Origin: Styela clava
Lineage: Eukaryota; Chordata; Ascidiacea; Stolidobranchia; Styelidae
DNA length: 64,000 bases
Direction: 5' to 3'
Assembly (NCBI RefSeq): GCF_964204865.1
Contig: NC_135256.1
Coordinates: 19,807,703-19,871,702 of the forward strand
Below, piece after piece: positions 1 through 13,500 of this stretch. Within the stretch, counting starts at the first letter, position 1, and the number at the start of each line of letters is the position of its first letter. A program made the translations under genes and the position numbers. The notes under the pieces are model-generated. The model searched no databases and had not been told where the DNA came from. It worked only from the letters and a program-made list of their open reading frames with translations.

Positions 1-2307
1 ATAATCATAACATTTGTCTGCTTTGTTGATTTTTCACTTTCTTCAATGTCTGCAAGTAGTAGTATGCTTTAATATGATTTGCAATGCCAAATGATTTTTC
101 ATATCTTCCTTCTGAAAGCTGTTCCTCTGGATTATATCTGTGGCTGCTTGTACAGGTTCTTGTTTGGGGCGTACAGCACTAATAAGTTTCACATAAAAAA
201 GTACTGCTGCCAGAATCAGGAGCATAATAAAGATAGTGGTGGCATTACAGTCACAATTCCTATTATTTACATCAATTTCTTGATGTGGGTATGGTCATCG
301 GTGACATACAGAAATTATATTTACTGAATGGAAATGAATTAACAAATTTCTGGCAGGGTTGTTCGATGTCCCAATTTTGTTTATTCGAAAATCCCATTTT
401 GTTCTTGTTGACTCGTCAGCTGTTTTGACTTATTATGTGATATATTAATTGGACTTAAATTGAATGGGGTTAATAAGTTTTTAAACGACATTTGACTTGA
501 AACTGAGAATGACTGGGACTCAACCGTATGAATATTAATATTAACAAATGGTTTGATTGCCAATTCGTCTTGCATCTGTGGCTTGTTGATTTGCAGACTA
601 TCAACATAAAATTTGATTTTCAAACAGGTCATCTAGAGTAGCGTTTTCCAACCACATAGTAATTTTTCATTTGGGTCGATATATTATTTTGGATTCGGTT
701 TGGTTTAACTTAATAATATTCATAATAACTTACTTCTGATTTTAAAGCGCCGTGCAAAGTCTCGATGGAAGTCCTACAGTCGATTTATGGTTGGTTGGTC
801 GATCATATCGTCATATTGGTGACATAGATTGCATGATTTTTATCTGCTTCTTCATATTTTTTCATCAATATAACATTATAATGGCTGAATTTTATTGATG
901 CGAGAATCTCTGCAATATTTGTCTCATCAAATCTTCGCTGCAAAAACATGGCAACTTTATTTTGTCTGTAATATTTGGAAAAATCAGATTTGAGCAGAAA
1001 ATGTAGACCTTAAAAAAAAAATCTATGGTCTTGGTATATTTATTCTTCTTTGTTAGAATAACGGCGTAGAATGAATTTTAGTTATATTTAGTTTTCTGGT
1101 GTAGTAAAAAATCTGAATCTTCCTATATATTATAGCTTGTATTTTCTTTTTTTTCAAAATATCGACATGCTTGTTTAGCTACTTCTTCCATAGAATTTGT
1201 TTTTGTTCTGGTGTGATTAAATGTAGGGGATAGAGAACAATTTAGTCTGCTCATCCGCTACCTTTTATTATATAATTCACTTTTTAGAAGTTAGACAATG
1301 GAACAAACTTGTTTAAAGATTATTGTGGTTATGTATTTTTGTGAAAAACAATTTTTTTAGAAAATTATTTAACGGAAATTGTTCCAGAGAAATTTAAAAA
1401 TTAAATCTATACTTTATATATTGTGTTGCATCCAGCTCTTTTCATTCTATATTTGACTGATCTAGGCATCCTATCATTCAAAATTTCATTCACTTTTACT
1501 ATTTCCAGCCAACATATTCAAACACATGTTTGGAGCTGTTTTAACATTTTATCAACTCAACAGCATTAGGTTTTGAGTTAGCTGATCACTCAGTGACTGA
1601 AAAAGAAACATATCCACAAATTTCCTACTTCTAAAAAATGCAGAAAATTTATTTAACTTTTGTTTACGTAGCATAATTGCACATAAAAGTTTCAATATTC
1701 TGGGGCGCATTGCATAAACTTTATGTTCCTTCTAGAATATGTTCCAAATAACATTGATTCTTTTTCCATGGGTAGCCTGTATAATGTTTCGTTCTCAATA
1801 AAGATCTTTCTATTAAATAGTAATGTTTGTTAGAGAATCAATAGGATACTGTAGCTTTTTTTAGGGTGGATCTGAACATTTGGGCCAATTGTCATTAAGA
1901 ATCATGCCTTCGTAAAGCTTTGTATGAAAATAGTATGTTGTAGCTTGTTCATTAAATTTGGCAATTACAAGTATGGTCTTGTCAATAAAGTAAAAATACT
2001 ATTCTTTAAGCCTACTTCTTTATATTTGCTTTTCAGTAATGTTGTTATGAAAGAGAACCAATCTTTACAGTTTTATTGATAAAATATCATCAAATATTAG
2101 AATCTAAGAATATGTTAATGGACAAATATTAAGTACTGGTAATGCATATCAATGGATAGTATGTCACTCAAACTCTTTTTTATATAAAATTGTTTGTCTT
2201 TTTATTCCTGTTTTACCAAATAAAAAATATTTATAATATTCAACCAACCACAAAATTGAAAATAAATTATGGTTAATATTTTGTATTTTTTTTAATTTGA
2301 CATTTAG
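1..2307 (-). other. Gene-poor 5' stretch with weak exon-like minus-strand frames
   Basis: I can place no firm gene here. The minus strand has several open stretches that look somewhat protein-like. One (about 43-265) encodes a hydrophobic segment (LLILAAVLFYV) preceded by an NAT glycosylation sequon and followed by a basic/polar tail to a stop, resembling the last exon of a single-pass membrane protein. Others lie at about 381-632, 738-780 (ending at a good GTAAGT donor), 800-976 and 1428-1530. I could not join them in one consistent phase, and AT-rich DNA readily gives open frames of this length. This may be an unrecognised gene, a decayed pseudogene, or the upstream intron of the GRIP-like gene on the plus strand. 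Confidence 0.25.
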
Positions 2308-4284
2308 GAATCAATTATGACAACTAGAAAGTTGGATATTTCTGATGACGTTTTCAGGCAGCATTCTCATTCTACAGCTAATAGTGTCAGTAACTATCCA
2401 CAATCTATGTATCAACCTCGATCTATCAATCAACAATCATATAATGTATCAACTAGCCCAGCTGTCCAACTACACAAGGTGAGATTATACTTGAAACTTG
2501 CTCGATATATATATAAAAAATAGATACTGAAGTTTTCACTGTAACCAGGACTTGGAATTTCAGTCAAAACATTTTGACACTTAGTAACCAGGCAAAATTG
2601 ATAAATTAACCATTGTTGGTTTCAAAGTTGCAGGTTAAAATAACTTCGCCTCAATTTTACGTACATGATAAAGGGAAATTAGGCATGTTATAATATAGTT
2701 TCAGTTTCAGCGTCTATTTTATATTACCTTTTGACTTTAGAATTTTTCGAATAACATTTTGTTTATAGATAACTCTGCAAAAGAATCTTGATTCTGAAGA
2801 TTTTGGGTTTTCACTTTCTGATGGTCAGTTAGAACGTGGAGTTTATGTTCATTCTACAAGATCTGATGGACCAGCTGATAGAGCTGGCATGAGGCCATAT
2901 GACAGGTTATTGCAGGTAAAATAGTAAATTTTTTTGAAGGTATCATTTTTAATGTGTTTAAATTGTGAGCTCTAGATGGATGTGCATCTGAATGATCTAA
3001 TATATTTATTTTTCTCTGGGCTGCCACTCTGTATATACACTTCTTAAAAGTAACTAGAATTATGTCATGTTCCAAAAAATAACACATAGATAGCATTGCG
3101 TATTTAATGAGTTTGAATTTGGAAATGCAGGTTAGTTGAAATGAACAAAGATTTATTTGATTGGTTCTTTTTTTTCCCATGAATTTAAATTAAGGATGTT
3201 TTGGTCATACCGTAAATTGCTCAATTGGATAAATGCTTAAATGAAACTATTTAAATTTATTTCCCAAAGTAAGAATTTAAAATGTAGCATAACATTTTGA
3301 ATCAATTCATGTATTCACTTTTCACCCACACAGCACATGTTGACGATGGTTCTATTTCGGTTAAAGCTTATTAAAAACTTATTTTGAACGGATTTTTCTC
3401 ATTTGTTGCTATGGATACACAGTGGTCAAATTTTCACTAGGGGTTATGAATGATACCATTGCTCGACTTTTATGATCACTTCTACCACAACCTGACAAAA
3501 CTGTAAACAGTGTGGTGCAAAGTGCTACGATAGTCTCATAATTGCAAATTACAATTGAGTAATATAATACCACATATTGTAACTGAAACAATGGAACGAT
3601 TACAGAACAGATCTTGTAATTTAATTCTGCTTTAATATATGAAATCCAATCTACCTTGCGACATAGTCACATTGTTTACTTGATTCTTTCAAGTCTTGTG
3701 TTAACCGCTATCTGCTGGTATTTCGGTCACTGTATATCGGAAGAACCAAATTAGCTTATGTCACATTTTAAGGTTTTGAGAAAATCACATTTTACTGATA
3801 GTTCACGGCTCTAACTGTCAAAAGTAAAATGAACATAACACACTACTAAAATCGAGACTAGTTCAGGTATAGCTTCGAAATACAAAATCAAAATATGGCA
3901 CATTTATAAAAAAATGACATACGCTACTCTGTCTCTATATGATAGTAATGCGCTTAGTATGTCTGTACTCTGTTTAAAAACTTGCAACTCATCTATCAGT
4001 TCAGTACAGTACTAAATATTTTAGTTCACGACTCCAAGCTTGTTTCAAAAAATCTTATATAAAATTTTTATGTACAGGTAAATGGAGTCAGAACAAGAGA
4101 TTTTGATTGTTGTCAAGCTATACCTTTAATAGCGCAAGCTGGAAAGAGAATAGTTCTAGTCATCGCAAGACATCCGCAAAATACTGGAATATCAGTCTCA
4201 TCTCATCCTATGCCATTACTTGCTCCTCCTGTCAATGTACCAAGCACAAGTGCCATGAGATCTGGTGCTTTTGAAACTATGTAG
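2308..4284 (+). CDS. GRIP: GRIP1/GRIP2-like multi-PDZ scaffold protein, C-terminal part (PDZ7)
   Basis: Coding exons are 2308-2478, 2769-2915 and 4078-4284 (stop TAG 4282-4284), all phase 0 with AG/GT borders; the 5' part of the gene lies before the window. Exon 1 encodes a Ser/Gln/Asn-rich linker. Exons 2 and 3 encode one PDZ domain with the hallmarks of GRIP PDZ7: [10 protein letters not shown] (carboxylate-binding region), [20 protein letters not shown], and the strongly diagnostic [14 protein letters not shown] block. GRIP proteins are cytoplasmic multi-PDZ scaffolds that bind AMPA receptor tails, ephrins and kinesin in vertebrates; PDZ7 binds GRASP-1. After the PDZ a ~35-residue Pro/Ser tail ends in FETM. 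The family assignment is by recall of the human sequence and is strong; GRIP1 versus GRIP2 cannot be decided, and an invertebrate would probably have a single pro-orthologue. Confidence 0.9.
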
Positions 4285-7200
4285 ATTGAGGATAGGTTTG
4301 ATTTATACTACATTCTTATTCTTTTTATCAAAATCAGTTGCCTAATAATTGCTTTGAACAATTCTGAATGTTTTGTTGGAAGAAGGAATTTTTTCTTATT
4401 AAAGGTAGTGGAAAATAACTCTTCGAGGGTTTCAACAAGGGCGAATTCTTGAAATTTGAAAAAATAAATTTTGAAGAAATTAGAGAAATATCAATTTTCT
4501 GATCATAGTTTCAAGCAATATTCATCTCCAAAGGATTTCAATAAAAAGTTTAAAAATCAAAAATATGTGTTTTTCCTCATTTTTTTTTAAATAGTTTTGC
4601 CCTTTTTGTTGAAGCCCTCGTCTTGATATTTATTGTGCATGTCCGAACCTGAATTTCTTGTTTTCTGCCTTGCCATTTGTTTCGGTTAAATGAATCTTAT
4701 TTGCGAAAAAAATCATGGTATATTTTGTAAATGATTTGATAGATCAATTGATCAATCAAATGATTTGTCATAAAATGACAAATTTAACAAGAAAAACAAA
4801 TAGTATTTTTAGTATCTAAATTGAAAACACCAATTTTGAATTGTGTTTAAACTAAATTTTTTCTATCAGCATTAGTAATTATTTTCTGTTTGGAAGTCAG
4901 TTGAATCATCCCTTGGTGTACATATTGTAATTCTCAACCCTTGTTCACCAATACAGTGATACCTCAGAAGCCGAAGGACTCGATACTCTGACAATTTGGT
5001 AGTCGACCAAAATTAATTACCATTGTTAGTTTGTTACTCATGGTAAAAAAAGTGTTGGTAGTCGAACATCAATCCTCAACGAATCATATTCACTATATAT
5101 CATATTCAAAACACGGCAGTACATATTTACTAATTACTAAGACATAGTTTTATGAGTTAGAAATCAATGTACTGTTATTATCTAACGAATCATGAGGGTT
5201 AAGTAAGTTTTCGATTATTCCAAACCATCTATAAGAATTTTAAGTTGAATGAAAGTGTAAATAACGTGAACAAGAGTAAAATTTTCCTTTGTTAAACTTT
5301 GAGTCTTGTTCTGTTTTCATATTCATCTTTTCTTGTGTGCTTAATTTATACCTATGAAATATAAGCTCTCACTTGTTTGCTAAATGATATCTGGTGCTCT
5401 GTCATCATATTTATATTCTAACACATTTCTTACAAGTAATTTTCATCATTTTTTATTAACGTCTTGTATTTTGTTATAAAAAAGACAGTATTTTTCCTTC
5501 TTTTACAATGAGATATTGTATTTTTCCACTTTGGTGCTGATTCATTATGTATTTTGAGATATCAGTACAAAATCATGATATATGTCACATCATTATACAT
5601 GTTTTTGTAAGTCACTAGAATCTATGTAGTGTTCAATGTAAGCAACATTTTTTTTCATACCGGGGTCATCCATAAGTAGCCGAAAATGTGTCTTCGTAAT
5701 TACTGGCCGAAATAGCCTAATTGGGAACAAAATATAAGCTGAGCTCAGAACGAAGGATTTGGATTCTGGATTGAAATATGCTTACTGCTATCCCTAATTC
5801 AGTGCTAGCAGAAATAACAAAGTATGTTTCATGCTAAAGCGAGGAATTTGTTTTAAATTTAATCTCAATGGCCAGACTTGGCTATACTTAAGCTTGTGTT
5901 ATCCTTGGCGAAGGCTTAGTCTGATTTTTAAGGTGAAACCTGCAAGTTTTTCAGTATCAGTGGGGATGATTTTTGTCTTTCATACCTTAGCATGGTGTGT
6001 TGTCCTGCACGCTCATGCCCAATTCACCAAGTTATGATGATGGTATGGTCTTTGCGTCCAAAATATCTGCACATTTCGGTCTATCATGCTAACGTATGTA
6101 ATATGACTTTACCACAATTCACTTAACAATATTATTGCTTACTTATTCTTATCTTGCCTTTTTATTGTACTTTATATATTCTTGAATACCTATAGAAGAG
6201 TTGAGAAATTTGTCCTACATTCAGTGCCCCAATACTTTTTTTATTTGTATTTATTAAAACGGACCATTCTCTTGTTATAGGTCGCTATTGATGATTCTGT
6301 AATTAAAGTATTTTTCTAAAACTAATGTAAATACACCATGAAAATACCTGATATTCACCATGGTGCATGCATTTTATGGTACATTATGTACATTGTGTTC
6401 ATTTGATCGATGGTACAACATTATTTTTATCCTTGACATGGATTTACCTACACCTGTCTACCTCCCATGAGCATGGGTCGTTTCTTCTACTCAAATGTTC
6501 TCTTCTGTGCTCTTTAAATGAAAAGTGGGCAATTATTTGCCATTCTGAATTCTGTAATTTTCAGCATCAAGTGCCTTTTTCAATAATAAAATATGTAACA
6601 CTTCATCATATGTATTTACTGGCTAACAACTTACTAACATTTCTATGTAACAGTATACCAGTTTGATAGGATAAATCAATACTTTTTGACAGATGTTAAG
6701 CCGTCTTGCTACAGCATTTCGAGAAAAATTTGAAGTCCTTCAAGCAGAATAATGATACTTTTATTGAAAAGTTAAGGATAGAGCTTAGAAATGGTTCGCC
6801 ACGGCACGTTAGTGTTGCCAAATGCGCCGCGAAAACTAACAGAATTGTGTTTAACGCCACTTGGACGACAACTTCAGGATCCTGTGATCGATACGGCGCT
6901 GCTTTAGAGTAATTGCCGCTGCTTTGAGTTATTATTCATGGTACCATATGGCTTGTCGAATTACTTGATGTAAAAATAAATGCCTATGAGGGGTAAATAA
7001 TGTCACGAATCATTAAATTTTACAATTTGATACTGCAGACACCAACAACTCCCACTAAAATCCAAGGTGAGTGCAACGCGCTTTCTGGGGTTACATTTGA
7101 GTGTCTCATAAATTTCCTGTCTCAGTTGTATGAATCTCTAGCCCATTTGTATGCCTACTCTACCTTCCTACTAAGAATTATATCTACTCTAATCCAGAAC

Positions 7201-7511
7201 AGCATGAATCTCACCTCATATGCCTATATATATCTACCCTGACTCAAAACAATGCTGGATAAGTGAGACAGGTATTCAAAAGACGAGACATCGGTGTTAT
7301 CTTAATAACCTTGGCTAGCTTCTTCCATTAAATTTTATTTGTTGAGATATAAACGTGAAAATAAAGATGTTGACACATAAGCAGTCTACAACATATTAAA
7401 GTAACTCTTCATTACACTAGTTATATATATATAAAAAATTCATTTAATGCAAAATTTCTTGAGGTTGATCAATATCGCAAACTGCATATTCAATCTCAAT
7501 GTCATAATTCT
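4285..7511. other. Intergenic/3' UTR stretch between convergent GRIP-like and RIPOR-like genes
   Basis: This stretch should contain both 3' UTRs, since the two genes converge. On the minus strand an AATAAAA polyadenylation-type hexamer lies near 7333-7340, about 170 bases past the RIPOR stop. Around 4956-5070 the sequence TACAGTGATACCTC followed by repeated TTGGTAGTCGA words resembles one end of a pogo/Tigger-type element; the other end was not found. Open frames of 60-100 codons here show no domain, no codon pattern and no splice context, so I do not call them genes. Confidence 0.5.
4954..5075 (+). mobile_element. Possible pogo/Tigger-like DNA transposon end (fragment)
   Basis: The start TA-CAGTGATACCTC resembles the terminal sequence of Tigger/pogo elements inserted at TA dinucleotides. 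It is followed by two similar words, TTTGGTAGTCGACCA and TTGGTAGTCGAACAT. No matching inverted end was found downstream, so this is at best a truncated copy. The resemblance is from memory. Confidence 0.3.
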
Positions 7512-10500
7512 TTATAATGCCGTTCCCAATCTCATTGCTATTTTCACAGTGTTCTTCCGTATCATTGTTTGAGCGAGTAAAGTAGATGAAGCATGCTCTA
7601 GAGCTAATTTTCCTTCTTCACCTGGAAGTTTTTGTAGTAATTTATCAGAAAGACAATCAGTTTAAATATTAGAACAAAAAGTGTGAGCAAGCTCGCCGAA
7701 ATCGAACTGCGAGAAAGCAATGACAGTGGTGCAATTTTTATCACAAGAAATAATCAAATTTACAGCAATCGAACGGGCTCAAGGTGTCGAGAAAAAATTT
7801 GGAAAATATAAAGGTAACGGCTTTCAATGGTGCACTCGCTTTAACTTGTAAACATTTGAAAGCAATTAGTCTTCAGTTGGCGATTTTCTTGTCACAGCAG
7901 GTACAGCACATGCATTACCAACAAACTTTAGCAAAATGATCCATAGATCCACTTCGTGTTCAATTATTTTTACAATGTTAGAAGTGGTTTATTCCACTAC
8001 TTATCTGCAAGTGACTACTCATTTTTCATGGATGATTTAAAAATCTTTGCCAGCATTATTATTACCCATCTAGAAGTTGAATTAAACGAAAAAAATGGAA
8101 CGTGTCAAAAACGTTCTAAAAAAATATCCTAAAAATAAAATACTTACCAATTGATGTAAGTGCATGAGCTGCTGCTTCTGTTACATCGGCATCGATATCA
8201 CAGTGATATAATTGCATGAGTTGAGGGATGCATTCTTTCCCGCCAAGGAAACCCAAGGCAATGCACGAACTTTGCCTATCTCGTTTGATATTCGATTCCA
8301 ATAATTCCGCATAAGACACTAAAGCCTGACAAAAATGAAAATCAAAATTAGATTTAAAATAATAATATTGAAAACAACATCCTGGTTTAGGTTGCTGATG
8401 TCATATAAATCAGAGTTTTCAAAAAATTATCTGATAAAGAAGGAAGTAGTCTATATATATACAAACATTCCGGTAATACCACATATAGTCATTGTGGGAT
8501 TTCCGTGGTTTATTTCAAAAATTTTGTTGTTTCTCTTTTTATGCTCATGTTTAATTAAGTAAATATTTAATATAGACTTGTTCCGTGCTTGTTTTTGTTT
8601 TTTTTAATTCATCTACAAGGCGACGCTGACTAGATGCCTCATTAATTCTTCCGTTACCTCTCGTCGACTGCAATGATTCGTTTTTGTAATTTGTCACATG
8701 AATTTTATGCCTTTATTTGAGCGCATATCGCGTATTAGTTTTGCAGGACGAAAATAAATATCTGAATCTGAATTCAGTTTTAGAAGTATATTCAATAGCC
8801 TAATCATCAGCTAGGTGTGTCGTTTAGTTAGCCTGTTATACAATAATTCGTGAAGCTCTCATACCTTGTCGCGAAGTGATACATCTTTACCAATATGCAT
8901 GATATGAGCGGCTGCGGCAGCTCTGACCATTTTTTCAGGACTAAGTAGCAAGTGAGATAAAGCACATAAGTTGCTTGTTCTTAACGCAAGAAGAGTTCCA
9001 ACTTTCTTGATTGCAATTAATATCAGATCAGTGTTATCTGATCGAAGAGTTGAAGTTATAAACACTGAAATAATACAAAAAAAAATTAATAATAGTCATA
9101 ATTATAACTTAAAATCACACTAATATAAATTGCTGTTGCAAGCAATCATAAAATAGTGGATAATAAAAAAAATCAGAGCAAAAGATACGAAAGAATCAAA
9201 AATATATTAAGTTACATCCGATGACCACTTTGATTACTAACATGTTCTTGGACATTCAATTCCGCCTTCAATACCGGAATAATTTTTGTCCATTTACTTT
9301 ATTTGTATCATATTTATTATTCAATGTAAATATACTTTATATGTCACAGATGGTATTAATCTACATTCAATATAATTAAAAAAAAACTCACTTTCCAAGG
9401 CAAGTTTGTCAACTGTTTTTGCAAAATCCTCTATTTCACCCTCAGTTGACATTTCTTCAGAGTACAGCAATAATTGAAATATTGTTACCGAATAATCATC
9501 CGTGTTTTGAATATTCAGTCCAATTATTCTTCGTACAAGTTCTGAAAATACTATAGAAGAAGAAATAATCGATGTAGAAAAATTAAAAAAATACTTAACA
9601 CAAGAGGCATGATAGCTTATTACCAGACAGTCAATAAAAGCAGAATAAATCATCGTTACTGACTTACTTTTGTTAACAACATCGGGATGTTTTCTTTTTA
9701 CTTCTCTTCCAAATTCTGATTCAAATTCCAGGCATAATATTTTAGAACTAACACACAACTCTGTTTCTCCATCGCAGCATGATCTCCACAACTCTAATAA
9801 GGTTCTTCTTTTGACAAGGTCCGGAAAATCTTTAAAGAGAATAATTGTTTAAAACCTTAATATAATTTGGAGTAAAGCGGTATAAAAAGAATACGTATAG
9901 ACTCTATAGAGCGAGGAAACAACTTGCGCGTGGATTGTAAGCAAGTCAAACTATATAGATAAAATGTTGATATCATGTATAAGTTAACTAAAAAGAGACG
10001 ACAGATTTGAAAATGAAGAATAGGCGTCTGTACATCTTTAAAATGTACGAAAGATACAATCATACAACACAATATATATACATCATAACCCACAATATTA
10101 CAATTTACAAACGCCCTTTTTACAAAGTAGGCTGGTTCATGTTATACTTTTGATAAACACACTGTAAAATAGGATGCAGGGCATTCATTACATCGGCTTT
10201 CATTTACTCCGATAGTTGCTTATAATTTTTTCCGCATGGTTGTTGCAAATGGCCTTGCTTTAAGTAAACATTCCGGGTTTGTTTATTTTAATAATTTCGG
10301 CTTCGAATCTTCGTTCAGTCAAATCTTCTAGGTAATTAAGTGTAAAAAATTTCTAGACAGCTGGAACTCTTGTTGCATTATGTAACTCTATGTCATCTAA
10401 TTCTTGAGCCTTCACCCCTTTACATTGCAGCAAAAAATACAAATAAAAATTAAATTCCACCTTCTAACTGCATATCGGGATTGCAGCCAACATCCAAAAT

Positions 10501-13500
10501 TTGCTTCAAAATTTTTCCCTGTCGATTTAACTTGTGAACCGCTATCACTTCTTTAATGTTTAGATAACCATACGATCCAACATCCTGGAGTTAAAATTAG
10601 CGAGAATTCAAATAATACAAATATAAATATATATACCTTCATCTATAATAAAAATAAAAAAAAGAATTCATTTCCCGTGGACTGGTAATGTGAGCTCGGT
10701 GTTATTCTAGACTCGCATGATTTGGCGCTCCGGAAGTATTCGTACCAAGATGACGCACAACATGAGCAACCCTACCCTGGTACACATACTATGTTCAGGT
10801 TGTGCGCCATCTTGGTACGAAAACTTCGGGAGCACCCATGATTTTATATATGGTTATCCTCAATTGCTTGAAATTTTTCAACAGTGATGGTTCTACTTTC
10901 AGAAAAGGTGCAACGCCACATGTTGACAAATTACTAATAATGAGAGTATACCCCACGTCCATCAGTGACTTACCTTGAGATATTCAATGATATATTTCAA
11001 ATGACTCGATATTGCTCTGTAAGCGATTTCTTGCTCATCTTTAAATTGAATGACGGCAAACTTCGACAAGACATACCTACAATGAAGAATGAACCATGAT
11101 AAGGTGAGGACGTTCCAGTCAAACTTATATCACACAATGTGAATTTAAAAATATAACTGTTGTGTGATCAATTTTAAATATGCATATTTTAGTAATAACA
11201 AATCAAGTATAAGTAGCCGATAAAAATCCACTAATAAACTATTTGTGAAAAATGTCATTATACATGGCATGTACTCAGCTTACAAAAAGCACGAACATTT
11301 TATTTTAATTGCACTTACTTAGGATCCAATTCATCTGATTCGAATATCCCATCCAGTTGATTTTGTGATTGAATATAAAACAATAATTCATCAAAAATAT
11401 ACCGCTCGTTTGGATTGCAACAATTCTGAAACAGTTATAAAAATTAAAGCAAACATTACATTTTTTTTTATCTGGAACAAAACATATGACCACAAGATTT
11501 GCTTTCGTTTAGCATAGCTAGCCCAAAATATAATATATGATATCAGTGAATATGACGGTTTAATATAGTCAACATCATACTGCAAATGTTGAACGGCAAA
11601 ATAAAATTGGTAGCTACACACCCATGCACCAAATTCTATGACAGAATATTCTTCCGTTCTCTAATGTTTAAAAAAGAATTTTGAAATTATTTTTTACTTT
11701 TCCACGAGTAGCAAAATGTGAAACTCAGCATAGTTATCAATACCTTCAAATTTTCTAATATTTCCAACACCATTGTTTCTAATAGTTGTAACTCGGTGTA
11801 TCTTCCTCTATGATCATCCAGTGAACAATTTAATACCATACAACGACAAAGAGCTTCTGCCCACACATTTTTATCTGTTTCTTCATTTCCATTTACCTAA
11901 TAAAAATTGAAGAACTAAGATGTAATAACTGTAAATTTTAAGGAAGACAACAATTCGCGGCAACGAAATGTATTATGCATATGCATATCGTCCATATTGT
12001 ATTGAGCTCCAAAGCAATGTTCTCTAGTATTTATTATTCTATCGAACTGTATTGAAGCATGTACATTCGTATTTATCGAGTCACGCATTTTCAGGTCATC
12101 AAGTGTAAACCAATGAGAACCCGGTGGCTTATCAAGCAGTGCTATGGTGTCGCAAATTTACAATCTACTCCGACTCTCAACTCGGGTTGAAAAAGTGTTG
12201 ACTCCAACAGCTGTAGGTGAATATAAGTGTAATGCACTTTTTCTCGAGCTTGCTGATAAAATTTCTTGCACGCTTTCGTCGCGCGACCTGTCGCGTTATA
12301 AGATGCTTTTGTACACAAGAATATATACGGCATAATAGAGTCCTTCAAGGCATCGCACCACGAAAGATAATTCTATCATTCACCAGAATCGTTGTCTCAC
12401 ACACTAATTGTACCTCAAATACTCGTAAAATACGGGTTTTGACATTTTGAAATGCCAGTAATAAAATGTAGGGTATCATTCATTTGAAAGTTCTTAGTGT
12501 AATAAAAATGTTAGATATTAATCGTATATTCACCTCTGTTTCCAAGTTTTCAGTATTTTCTGGATCTTTTGACAACATCATTACATGTTTTGCATTTTCA
12601 TGCATTCTTTCAAGAAAAATTTCTTCCAATTTTGCATTTTCTCTCATAATTGAAGTATCATGAGTTGTCTCAGAAGATTCATAATCGTCAAAAGTTGTAT
12701 CTTGAATACTTAAATTTTCAATTTCTTCATTTTCAATACTTTCATCTAAAGTTCTTGAAACGTAGAAATATTAGGTTATTTTTTTGTCGCAAGCCATGTT
12801 AATGATACTATCCCACGTTCTCTTATACTTACTTTGCTTCAGTATTGTCATTGTTATCAGATTTAACAAGATATTTGGTCGGAATCATGTTAAAGTTGAA
12901 TGGTCTGAAAATGTATTCATAAATAAATGAATTGAATGAAGAAATAAATGAAAACTTATTAATGTATATCAAGACTTACATCCATACATGCGAAATATCG
13001 AGCTTCATTTTTTGTTCCTTGTCTAAGGTAACTTCAAACATCTAAAAAATAAAATGAATATAAATGAAAACAGAAATAAGAAAAATTTAGAATCATACCA
13101 GTACTAAAAACAGTAAAAAAGTATTACCCGATTTTCAGAAGATATAAGATTGATAACGTCAATCGTTGCGTTTCCGATGTTCGATAGTTTACCAAATATT
13201 CCAGGTTCCATTATCTACAAGAAAAAAAACAATGTTGCATACTATGTCAAATTTGATGCAAAAGCGTTGTTAAAGAACGACCCAACCAACAATGGTAGTA
13301 CTTAATGTACCTTTATTGCAATGGCATCACAGTTGTTCAGATTCAGGACAATTTCTTTCGGATTCCAATTGACTTCATTCTCTGAGATGACTTGTCCTTT
13401 GAACCGATTTTTCTTGTTGTCATACATAAGCAGTGCTTCGCAATGATCTCCGTTTTTCAGCTTTGTACATTCTTTCATTCCTGACGAGTATCAAAAATAC

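Noticed and set aside
6367-7242. Three plus-strand frames of 68-99 codons
   Set aside because: They lie between the 3' ends of two convergent genes, have no domains and no splice context.
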